Shown here: piece by piece, positions 1 through 5,127 of the stretch
How the letters are laid out: each line of letters begins with the position of its first letter
Position numbering within the stretch: the stretch's first letter is position 1
NCBI GenBank assembly: GCA_025462985.1
Contig: JAOAPP010000680.1
Coordinates: forward strand, 1 to 5,210
Reading direction: 5' to 3'
Length of the DNA stretch: 5,210 nt
DNA from: Bryobacterales bacterium
GTDB taxonomy: Bacteria > Acidobacteriota > Terriglobia > Bryobacterales > Bryobacteraceae
Position numbers and translations under genes: made by a program
The notes under the pieces: model-generated
Database searches by the model: none
The model's input: only the letters and a program-made list of their open reading frames with translations
Told to the model about the DNA's origin: nothing

Positions 1-110
1 GATATCCCGAGACAGCCGGCAATGACGCGACCCGGCCGTAAACATTCGACATAGATGCCCAGCAGGCCCGCAAAGGCCAGCGCAAGGGCAGTATTTGGTC
101 CGATGGGCAC
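1..110 (-). CDS. NfeD-like membrane protein, N-terminal fragment (runs off left edge)
   Basis: Reading the minus strand leftward from a GTG at 110-108 gives an open frame to the window edge. It begins MPIGPNTALALAFAGLLG and continues through IYVECLRPGRVIAGCLGI. The pattern N-x-A-(hydrophobic)-G-L-L-x-I-Y-x-E-(x3)-PG-x-V-x-x-G-x-x-G is the one I know from the membrane part of NfeD/ClpP-class membrane proteins: one transmembrane helix, then a PG turn leading into the next helix. An earlier in-frame GTG at 140-138 would add ten residues and overlap the kinase gene. Neither start has a clear Shine-Dalgarno sequence, so translation may be coupled to the kinase stop at 127-125. Only about 36 residues are visible, so family assignment rests on this short motif. 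NfeD proteins are generally linked to membrane quality control with SPFH/stomatin partners; nothing here tests that. Confidence 0.6.
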   Translation of the reverse strand, partial: MPIGPNTALALAFAGLLGIYVECLRPGRVIAGCLGI

Positions 111-124
111 GATGAAGTGAGAAC

Positions 125-1771
125 TTAGCCGACCGAGCACTGCTGAGGAACAACGGGTTCCGTCCCGGTGCGCAATGGTAGTTCGAACCAGAAGGTCGCG
201 CCAGGGTCGGTTCCGTTGTCACGAGTGCCGATCCGGCCTCCCATTATGTCGACCAGTTGCTTACAAACCGTAAGGCCGAGCCCCGTTCCGCCGAAACGAC
301 GGCTCATGGTGCCATCTGCCTGGAAAAATGCTTCGAAGATACGTTCACGAATTGACTCGTCAACGCCTATACCAGAATCGACCACCTCGCAGTAGAGAGC
401 GTCACTGGTCTCATTGAGCCCCATCCAGACCGCCACCCGGCCAACAGAAGTGAACTTTACGGCGTTGGCGATCAGGTTGGTGAGGATCTGCCGGAAACGG
501 ACGCAATCGCCGAAGACGGCTTTGGGTAGGGCCGGATCGAGTTCGTGGGTCAGGAACAATCCCTTACTTTGCGCTTTGACGGACAGCATTTTAACGACAG
601 ACTTGAGGCTTTCGTGAGGGTCGAAGAACTCCTCGTTAAGGGACAGGTGGCCGGCTTCGATCTGCGACGAGTCGAGCAGATCGTTGATGATAATGAGCAG
701 GTCATCTGCACAGCCATTGATGGCCTCCACATATTCCCGTTGTTCCGGAACGAGCGGGGTGTCCTTAAGCAGGTTCACCATGCCCATGATGCCGTTCATC
801 GGCGTGCGCAACTCGTGAGATGTATTGGCGAGGAACTGTTCCTTTAGCTGGGTTGCTTCGCGGGCCAGAGCGAGAGCCGTGCTGAGGGCTTCATTCTTGA
901 GCTGAAGTTCACGGGAGGACTCGATTAAGCGCTGTTGAGAAAGCTTCCGCTCCGTCACGTCGCGTCCAATGCCTTGGATGGCGACCGGGTGGCCCCCACG
1001 GTAGATGATGCGGGTGCTCACTTCGAGAGCTCGCCGGGTACCTATCTTGGAGATCACAGGGAGCTCGAAACGCTGTGTGGGACTCCCTCCCAGGTGAGCG
1101 CGGATGCTGTCCTGGATTTGTTCGTGCGCCTGGGGGGCGATCAGAATCGAGAAATCCTGGCCCAAGATCTCGTTGCGGGAATAGCCGGTGAGGTATTCCG
1201 CAGCACGGTTCACAGCCAGCAATCTGCCTTTCAGATCTTGAAGAAAGATCACGTCGTTGGCGTTTTCGAACAGGTCGCGGTACCGTTCTTCGCTGGCCCG
1301 CAGCGCGTCTTCGGCGAGCCGCCGCCTGGTTTCATCCTGTATCAGTACGATACGGCTACCCCGTCCGTTCCGGTCGAACGGGAAGATGACCATCCGTACA
1401 AACAGCTCGCGGCGAGTTGCCGTACGGTGCATCAAGGGGCCCAGGGTTACCACCGCTCTGGAAAGCTCCAGGCGCACTTCTTCGTGATCCTTCACGGACA
1501 TGGGACCGAACAGGTCCAGCAGAGTGAGGCCACAAAGTTCCTCACGTGTGTAGCTGTACAGGGCTAAGACGCCGTCATTCGCTTCTTGGATTCTCAGCGA
1601 AGCGGGATCGTAGACCATGGCGGGCGAGGGATTCTGGAGGAATATCTGATCGTACGCGCTTAGGCGGCTCTGCAGTCCCTGAATGGAATCTTCCAGCTGA
1701 GCAACACGGGCGCGTAGTTCGTCCGGCGATTCCAGCTGGGTCGGCGGTGATTTGGAACGCCCCTCAGACAT
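125..1771 (-). CDS. Soluble PAS-PAS sensor histidine kinase
   Basis: A 548-residue sensor kinase that would autophosphorylate on a histidine and pass the phosphate to an unseen response regulator. Visible order: coiled-coil-like segment (about 14-40), PAS 1 (about 41-150, with NPSPAMVYD and YSYTREEL), PAS 2 (about 160-275, starting EERYRDLFENANDVIFLQD and ending IGRDVTERK), helical linker (276-312), HisKA with the H-box SHELRTPMNG (His319), and HATPase_c with N-box NLIANAVKF (Asn432/Asn436), G1 box DSGIG (Asp465), F-box FEAFFQAD and G2 box GGTGLGL (494-500). All catalytic motifs are intact. No transmembrane segment or signal peptide is visible, so it should sense a cytoplasmic or diffusible signal such as redox state or a small ligand. 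The H-box resembles those of hybrid kinases, yet the protein ends just after the ATPase domain with no receiver. The ATG start is fixed from upstream by an in-frame TAA three codons before it. No good Shine-Dalgarno is visible. Confidence 0.94.
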   Translation of the reverse strand: MSEGRSKSPPTQLESPDELRARVAQLEDSIQGLQSRLSAYDQIFLQNPSPAMVYDPASLRIQEANDGVLALYSYTREELCGLTLLDLFGPMSVKDHEEVRLELSRAVVTLGPLMHRTATRRELFVRMVIFPFDRNGRGSRIVLIQDETRRRLAEDALRASEERYRDLFENANDVIFLQDLKGRLLAVNRAAEYLTGYSRNEILGQDFSILIAPQAHEQIQDSIRAHLGGSPTQRFELPVISKIGTRRALEVSTRIIYRGGHPVAIQGIGRDVTERKLSQQRLIESSRELQLKNEALSTALALAREATQLKEQFLANTSHELRTPMNGIMGMVNLLKDTPLVPEQREYVEAINGCADDLLIIINDLLDSSQIEAGHLSLNEEFFDPHESLKSVVKMLSVKAQSKGLFLTHELDPALPKAVFGDCVRFRQILTNLIANAVKFTSVGRVAVWMGLNETSDALYCEVVDSGIGVDESIRERIFEAFFQADGTMSRRFGGTGLGLTVCKQLVDIMGGRIGTRDNGTDPGATFWFELPLRTGTEPVVPQQCSVG

Positions 1772-1858
1772 ACGATAAATTTAGCAGCGAAGAATTTACA
1801 GCAATGATTTTGGCGGAACACGTAAATGGCCGATATTGTGGACCCGTAACAGAGCCGG

Positions 1859-1903
1859 TCTGTCATCTGTCACCAGAAAGATGCTGCACACACTATTTGA
1901 CAG
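1859..1903. promoter_or_regulatory. Cluster of three CTGTCA sites upstream of the kinase
   Basis: TCTGTCA occurs twice in perfect tandem (1859-1865 and 1866-1872). The same core appears inverted as TGACAG at 1898-1903. The cluster lies about 90-130 bp upstream of the kinase start, where a regulator could bind. A role as operator is inference; three copies of a 6-mer in 45 bp could also be chance. Confidence 0.25.
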
Positions 1904-1905
1904 TT

Positions 1906-1931
1906 CCAGAGGCGGAATTCCGTCGTTCTGG
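1906..1931. repeat. Nested palindrome around CGGAATTCCG
   Basis: A perfect 10-bp palindrome CGGAATTCCG (1913-1922) is flanked by a second complementary pair, CCAGA (1906-1910) and TCTGG (1927-1931). The spacers between the two levels are unequal (2 and 4 nt). It could be a protein-binding site or a small hairpin. There is no T-run beside it, so it is not a typical terminator. Confidence 0.3.
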
Positions 1932-2133
1932 CCAATGAGAACATGGCTAGCCGAGCAACCACTCAAGATGGGGCCGAACGATGGCGGGATTCGGCGGGGA
2001 GGTCGGGAGGAGACGGGCGATGACCAGCCACGCCTGACCGACCGGGGCAACGGGGACGCCCACTCGCCGGGCGACGATTCGGGCGCTCGCCCCGGAAGAC
2101 TCGAGGAGCCATCCTCGTCGAGCGCTTTCGATC

Positions 2134-2159
2134 TTGAACAGGAGTGAAGCGGTGTTCAA
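2134..2159. repeat. 7-bp inverted repeat TTGAACA / TGTTCAA
   Basis: TTGAACA (2134-2140) and TGTTCAA (2153-2159) are perfect inverted copies separated by 12 nt. The dyad spacing (19 nt centre to centre) would suit a dimeric regulator. It lies about 90 bp upstream of the -35 box of the plus-strand promoter at 2246. No regulator is encoded next to it, and function is not shown. Confidence 0.3.
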
Positions 2160-2245
2160 TGAGGAAAGCTAAGGGAGTCATGCTGCTAGACGCAATGCCA
2201 GCTGCACGTAACCGTTTGCGAAGTTGCGGCGCGGTATGTACTCTG

Positions 2246-2275
2246 TTGACTTAGCAAGCGTATTTCGACTATATA
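2246..2275 (+). promoter_or_regulatory. Sigma-70-like promoter for the small plus-strand ORF
   Basis: TTGACT at 2246-2251 (5 of 6 matches to the -35 consensus TTGACA) and TATATA at 2270-2275 (4 of 6 to TATAAT) are separated by 18 bp, within an AT-richer patch. Transcription would begin near 2282. This leaves a leader of about 56 nt before the ATG at 2338. It is the best promoter in the window by consensus match. Confidence 0.65.
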
Positions 2276-2296
2276 CTTACCAGCGCATCGTGATGT

Positions 2297-2337
2297 AAGG
2301 AGGTGCGTGTTGTAGACCGACTACCCAAGGTGGGTGC
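2297..2337 (+). promoter_or_regulatory. Leader with strong but distant Shine-Dalgarno and a second, structured RBS
   Basis: AAGGAGGT at 2297-2304 is a near-perfect complement of the 16S rRNA 3' end, but it ends 33 nt before the ATG of the small ORF. Just after it is a minimal frame GTG-TTG-TAG (2307-2315). The RBS that decides the ATG at 2338 is instead AAGGTGGG (2327-2334). That sequence lies within a possible small hairpin formed by ACCCA (2323-2327) and TGGGT (2331-2335), so access to it may be controlled. The layout is seen in the sequence; regulation by it is inference. Confidence 0.4.
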
Positions 2338-2613
2338 ATGTATAGTTCGAACCCTCCGACCGAGCGTTGTTTCATCACGCTCGGTCACACTTATATCCTT
2401 GCGAACGCAATTTCGGCAATGCAGGCATTGCCGCCGGTTGATGACGAGGTATGTCTAAGCCCAGTATCGAAGCTGCCAAGAGGAGCTGAGATCACGACTT
2501 GCGGAGCAGGGTTCGATTGGCAAACCGTCAAAGTCTTCTACCAGGGACACTTCTATTACGTGTTTCTCTGCGACCTGGAGGAAAGGAAGCTGATCCTCGC
2601 AGCAGCTGGTTGA
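2338..2613 (+). CDS. Small unrecognised protein, 91 aa
   Basis: I do not recognise this protein. It begins MYSSNPPTERC and has no signal peptide or membrane helix. The second half has the rhythm of a small beta-barrel: LPRGAEITTCGAGFDWQTVK, then VFYQGHFYYVFLCDLEER, which recalls bacterial SH3-like folds (a basic start, glycine turns, W-x-x-V-x-V strands, a Y-V-F closing strand). That resemblance is only suggestive. Four cysteines (residues 11, 39, 55 and 78) are present but not in a zinc-ribbon pattern. Support for it being a real gene comes from the good promoter upstream, an RBS at proper spacing, an in-frame TAA upstream that limits the start, and ordinary mixed codon use. Against it, two strong inverted repeats lie inside the first third, so part of this region may act as DNA or RNA structure. 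It is convergent with the sugar-binding protein gene, with 26 bp between the stops. Confidence 0.6.
   Translation: MYSSNPPTERCFITLGHTYILANAISAMQALPPVDDEVCLSPVSKLPRGAEITTCGAGFDWQTVKVFYQGHFYYVFLCDLEERKLILAAAG
2358..2386. repeat. 10-bp perfect inverted repeat at the 5' end of the small ORF
   Basis: GACCGAGCGT (2358-2367) and ACGCTCGGTC (2377-2386) are exact inverted copies around a 9-nt centre. In RNA this would make a stable GC-rich hairpin about 20 nt after the start codon. In DNA it is a plausible dimer-binding site about 75-105 nt downstream of the predicted transcription start. No T-run follows. Confidence 0.5.
2414..2433. repeat. 20-bp palindrome (9-bp arms) inside the small ORF
   Basis: CGGCAATGC (2414-2422) and GCATTGCCG (2425-2433) are perfect inverted arms with a 2-nt centre. 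The tight centre suits a DNA dyad better than an RNA loop, though an 8-bp stem with a 4-nt loop is possible. It lies 27 nt after the preceding inverted repeat. Confidence 0.45.
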
Positions 2614-2632
2614 CGAAGCTTTCGAAGCTGAA

Positions 2633-2652
2633 AGGCGGTCTATTGACCGCCT
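2633..2652. terminator. Hairpin between convergent genes (weak bidirectional terminator candidate)
   Basis: AGGCGGTC (2633-2640) and GACCGCCT (2645-2652) form a perfect 8-bp GC-rich stem with a TATT loop. It sits 20 bp after the small ORF's stop and overlaps the last codons and stop of the sugar-binding protein gene on the minus strand. The position suggests a shared terminator. However, only three T residues follow on the minus strand and none on the plus strand, so intrinsic termination would be weak. Confidence 0.4.
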
Positions 2653-3635
2653 CCATGCGACTGGGTCTGCTGTACAAAGCTTCCAACAGAATCTTTGTCC
2701 ACGATGAATGTGCCGGTGTCGACGAAGGTGGGCAGGGGCGAGAACGAATTTTGGGCGAAGTTCTCGGTGAGCGAGGACGGCGGGTGGTGATGGAGCTCAT
2801 CGACGAGTTTGGTTCCGAAGTAAGCCATCGTGAATGGCTTCTGCGCGATGGTCGCTGATATCACGCCTTTCTGGATAAGAGTGATGGTCCGTTGGTCAGC
2901 ATCCATGGCGACGATCGCCACCTTTCCTCCCATGTTTTGACGGCTGACTACCTCGCCGACTTCGGGGCAGGCGATCGCTTCCAGGCAGACGAACGCATCT
3001 ACTTTGGCTTTACTGTTGATGAGGTCCTTAGCTTTATCGAAGGCTACTGTTGGGTCACCCTTGATGTCGACAACATCGGCAACCTTGATGCCCGGGTGAG
3101 CCTCAAAGACGTTTTGATATCCGTGCAAGCGCGCGTTCAGATTGCCTTGACCCGGCATGGTGAAGATAACAACATTTCCTTTGCCGTTCAGAAGCTTGCT
3201 TACCAGTTGACCACCCAACGTTCCTGCGTTGTAGTTGTCGGTTCCGACGAATAGAAGGCGCTTGCTGTCGGGTGCATCAGAATCGAGCGTTAACACGGGG
3301 ATACCGGACTGAATCGCCGAGTTGATATCTGGGGCCATGACTGCCGCATCGGCAGCGGACACAAGAATGCCGGAAGGCTTTCTCGCGACAGCCCTTTGAA
3401 ATTCATCGTGCTCGGCTTTGGTGTCGTATGTGTCGGGCCCAACCATATCGACTTTGACCCTCAACTCCGAAGCCGCCTGACGCAGGCCCGCGAGGGCTGA
3501 TTGCCAATAAGGGACCTTTATATTGGTCGTAACCAATATATAAGTCTCATTCGGGTTATGGGGCAAGGGCGCACAGCTACTCAGGACCAGGAGAGCCGCT
3601 GAGAAGGCTCCAGCAAGCGATATCGGTTTTTTCAT
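2640..3635 (-). CDS. Sugar-binding lipoprotein of ABC type (RbsB-like, Peripla_BP_4)
   Basis: A 331-residue extracytoplasmic solute-binding protein. Residues 1-21 are a lipoprotein signal: MKKP, a hydrophobic stretch, then lipobox LSSC, with Cys21 to be acylated. The mature part has the two-lobe sugar-binding fold: lobe 1 starts TYILVTTNIKVPYWQ, followed by GILVSAADAAVMAPDI, the LDSDAP loop (118-122) and the GTDN segment (131-134). The hinge/lobe 2 motif is NLNARLHGYQNVF, then VDAFVCLEA, AMDAD (Asp245) and IAQKPF (Gln265). Asp245 and Gln265 keep the 20-residue spacing of the ribose-contacting Asp/Gln pair in RbsB. The RbsB Asp-Arg pair is Asp-Ser here and the Asn of lobe 2 is absent, so the ligand may not be ribose. 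An upstream ATG at 3659 is possible but has no RBS, while ATG 3635 has GAGGA seven bases before it and gives a proper signal peptide. The araD neighbour hints at a pentose. No permease or ATPase is in view. Confidence 0.9.
   Translation of the reverse strand: MKKPISLAGAFSAALLVLSSCAPLPHNPNETYILVTTNIKVPYWQSALAGLRQAASELRVKVDMVGPDTYDTKAEHDEFQRAVARKPSGILVSAADAAVMAPDINSAIQSGIPVLTLDSDAPDSKRLLFVGTDNYNAGTLGGQLVSKLLNGKGNVVIFTMPGQGNLNARLHGYQNVFEAHPGIKVADVVDIKGDPTVAFDKAKDLINSKAKVDAFVCLEAIACPEVGEVVSRQNMGGKVAIVAMDADQRTITLIQKGVISATIAQKPFTMAYFGTKLVDELHHHPPSSLTENFAQNSFSPLPTFVDTGTFIVDKDSVGSFVQQTQSHGGGQ
3519..3540. repeat. 22-bp AT-rich palindrome inside the sugar-binding protein gene
   Basis: TATATTGGT (3519-3527) and ACCAATATA (3532-3540) are perfect 9-bp inverted arms around a 4-nt centre. 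It covers roughly codons 32-39 of the binding-protein gene, about 95-115 nt after its start codon, and is much more AT-rich than its surroundings. It could be an intragenic operator (roadblock or looping site with the palindrome at 3682-3691) or an RNA hairpin. It could also be an accident of a conserved peptide. Confidence 0.4.
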
Positions 3636-3671
3636 GAGCTTGTCCTCGATGTCCAGCATTCAAGCACGGCG

Positions 3672-3680
3672 AGTATATCA
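3672..3680 (-). promoter_or_regulatory. Extended -10 promoter for the sugar-binding protein gene
   Basis: Read on the minus strand, 3680-3672 is TGATATACT: an extended -10 element (TGn) followed by TATACT, 5 of 6 to consensus. No good -35 hexamer stands at 16-18 bp, as is usual for extended -10 promoters. Transcription would start near 3665, about 30 nt before the ATG at 3635. The alternative ATG at 3659 would then have almost no leader. Confidence 0.5.
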
Positions 3681-3681
3681 T

Positions 3682-3691
3682 TGCGATCGCA
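3682..3691. promoter_or_regulatory. 10-bp palindrome TGCGATCGCA next to the -10 element
   Basis: A perfect palindrome lies one base upstream (minus-strand sense) of the extended -10 element, inside the region RNA polymerase covers. A repressor bound there would block the promoter, as many sugar-gene regulators do. The core GCGATCGC is also a common over-represented octamer in some genomes, so its presence alone proves nothing. Confidence 0.3.
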
Positions 3692-3839
3692 CCAAGAGAT
3701 TGAAGCCAGCCTCGGCGGGTTGAGTGTGTCCAAATCTATCAAAGTGAACACCATTGTAACCACAGCCATAACTTCCCGGCCCCCGGACGGAACTTGACCG
3801 GAGCCGGAGTGCTGCTCCCAGGCTGCTGCTACCGCGGTT

Positions 3840-4538
3840 CTATTTCTGACCGTAGTAGGCGCCAGCCCCGTGCTTTCGGAAATAGTGTTTGTCGAGCAGA
3901 TCCCGTTCGAGAGCGCCTATGTTCGGATTGAGAAGTTCAGTGTGTGCGGCCATCATGGCGCATTCTTCAAGTACGACCGCATTGTGAACAGCCGCATCGA
4001 CATCAACACCCCAGGCGAAGGGCGCGTGACCGGCGACGAGCACTCCAGGCACCGCCAGAGGGTCCAGGTTTCGTTTCTCGAAGGTCTCGCCGATCACTTT
4101 GCCGGTGTTTAGTTCATAGCCCTCTTCAATCTCCTCGCGGGTAAGCTTGCGGGTGCAAGGGATCGCGCCATAGAAGTAGTCGGCGTGCGTCGTCCCATAG
4201 GGCGGAATATCCCGGCTGCTCTGGGCCCAGATCGTGCTCCACCGGGCATGCGTGTGAACGATCCCGCCCACTGCTGGAAAACGCCTGTATAACTCCAGAT
4301 GAGTCGGCAAGTCGCTGGATGGCTTATATTCGCCCGCGACCACTTCTCCTTTGAGGTTTACAACGACCATATCCGATGCTTTCATGCCAGCATAGGGAAC
4401 TCCGCTGGGCTTGATGACCGCTCGCCCATTTTCGCGATCGATTGCGCTGGCGTTTCCCCAGGTGAAGATAACGAGATTGTGTTTGACGAGAGCCAGGTTG
4501 GCTTCAAGAACCTGTTCCGAAAGCTGTTCCGGTTGCAT
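3840..4538 (-). CDS. araD: L-ribulose-5-phosphate 4-epimerase
   Basis: Cytoplasmic zinc enzyme that interconverts L-ribulose 5-phosphate and D-xylulose 5-phosphate by retro-aldol cleavage, feeding L-arabinose carbon into the pentose phosphate pathway. It has 232 residues, against 231 in E. coli AraD as I remember it, and aligns along its whole length with that protein. Shared stretches include [72 protein letters not shown] and AYYGQ. The zinc ligands Asp76, His95, His97 and His171 and the catalytic Asp120 and Tyr229 are all present at E. coli numbering. The start is certain from upstream because TGA lies in frame two codons before the ATG; only a weak GGTG serves as RBS. No araA or araB is adjacent, and 204 nt separate it from the downstream binding-protein gene. 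Close relatives UlaF/SgbE act on L-ascorbate products, but the overall match favours AraD. Confidence 0.95.
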   Translation of the reverse strand: MQPEQLSEQVLEANLALVKHNLVIFTWGNASAIDRENGRAVIKPSGVPYAGMKASDMVVVNLKGEVVAGEYKPSSDLPTHLELYRRFPAVGGIVHTHARWSTIWAQSSRDIPPYGTTHADYFYGAIPCTRKLTREEIEEGYELNTGKVIGETFEKRNLDPLAVPGVLVAGHAPFAWGVDVDAAVHNAVVLEECAMMAAHTELLNPNIGALERDLLDKHYFRKHGAGAYYGQK

Positions 4539-4572
4539 GTGTCACCAGTTTAGAAGGAGCGGGGCCGGACCA

Positions 4573-4587
4573 CATGACACTGTGATG
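4573..4587. promoter_or_regulatory. Imperfect palindrome CATGACA-C-TGTGATG upstream of araD
   Basis: Two 7-bp arms with one mismatch lie around a single central base. They sit in the 62-bp gap between the divergent araD and the DUF1275 remnant, 35-50 bp upstream of the araD start. A matching GTGTCA lies just before the araD ATG (4539-4544). It is a candidate operator for araD; no -10/-35 pair could be placed with confidence. Confidence 0.3.
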
Positions 4588-4600
4588 AGATCGAAGCGCG

Positions 4601-5127
4601 GTGCGGACATCTGATCGGTATGGGTTACCAAAAAGTCCCCGGATTCGCAAACTGGTCTTTGCAGTCGCAATTTCTCTGACGTGGATTGCCGGTCTTGTGG
4701 ATGCAATCGGGTATCTCACGTTCGCGCACATCTACACCGCTGACACGACGCGGAACCAGTGTTGCCCTGGGAGTTGCTTTAGCTCACAAGAGCGTTGGTC
4801 GGCTGCCATGGGTCGCGTTCTGCCCGTTTCACTCTTTATGGTGGGCCTCATAGTTGGGAGGCTGTTCATCCACCTTGGAGCTCGGCTGAAGATTAAACGA
4901 ATTGCAATGGGCGCCTTTCTACTGGAGGGTCTTCTACTTGGAATCCCGGCCTTTCTCTGGGACATGCATCGAATCACGTCTCCGACACGGCACGCTAGTA
5001 CGTTGCGGTCGCTCTGCTGGCGCTTGCCATGGGTATACAGAACTCGGTTCTCACCCGTTTAGTTCGTTGACGTTGCATACAGGGTTTGTGACCGCCAACC
5101 TTTTAAAGTGCGCGGAACAGATCGTGT
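4601..5127 (+). pseudogene. DUF1275 (YoaK-like) membrane protein, frameshifted remnant
   Basis: Pieces of one DUF1275 protein follow each other in order but in different frames. Frame A from a GTG at 4601 gives SLTWIAGLVDAIGYLTFAHI, then YTADTTRN, a worn version of the family motif YTANMTGN. The text then continues as SVALGVALAHKS in another frame (4758-4793) and returns to frame A at 4796 with WSAAMGRVLPV and several hydrophobic helices, to about 4996. It shifts to VAVALLALAMGIQNSVLTR (5002-5058) and then to FSSLTLHTGFVTANLLKCAEQIV (5058-5126), ending at TAA. At least four indels are needed: near 4757, 4794, 4997-5001 and 5057. Intact relatives are multi-pass inner-membrane proteins of about 220-250 residues with no settled function. 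The C-terminal part after KCAEQIV is absent and is replaced by transposase sequence. The GTG start has only weak RBS support. Confidence 0.85.

Larger units (their letters stand above)
1772..2245. other. Gene-free stretch of 474 bp with GC-rich island and short repeats
   Basis: No convincing gene is seen on either strand between the kinase start and the promoter of the small plus-strand ORF. Open frames exist (for example 1836-2147 plus and 2159-1947 minus), but they lack a ribosome binding site and have biased, low-complexity composition. I recognise no protein family in any of them. The left part, next to the kinase start, is AT-richer. About 1965-2115 is a clearly GC-rich island. Short inverted and direct repeats are listed separately. 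It probably holds the kinase promoter, but I could not pick -10/-35 boxes with confidence. Confidence 0.5.

Noticed and set aside
935..1567. 210-codon plus-strand open frame
   Set aside because: Fully antisense to the well-supported PAS/HisKA kinase, with no family motif; an open shadow frame of GC-rich coding DNA.
1546..1938. 130-codon plus-strand frame crossing the kinase start
   Set aside because: Overlaps the kinase N-terminus antisense, has no RBS and no recognisable domain.
1836..2181. Overlapping 70-100-codon frames on both strands in the gap
   Set aside because: No ribosome sites, arginine/proline- or glycine-rich composition typical of non-coding GC-rich DNA, and no family match.
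2340..2365. tRNA T-arm-like string GTTCGAACC
   Set aside because: No acceptor, D or anticodon arms can be built around it; chance similarity.
2892..3254. 120-codon plus-strand frame opposite the binding protein
   Set aside because: Antisense shadow; the minus strand here encodes clear sugar-binding protein motifs.
3770..3839. GC-rich hairpins after araD as an intrinsic terminator
   Set aside because: Only short imperfect stems (about 4-5 bp) are seen and no T-run follows on the minus strand.
4741..4800. Programmed ribosomal frameshift in the DUF1275 gene
   Set aside because: No slippery heptamer at the shift points, several separate shifts and damaged conserved residues; gene decay explains it better.
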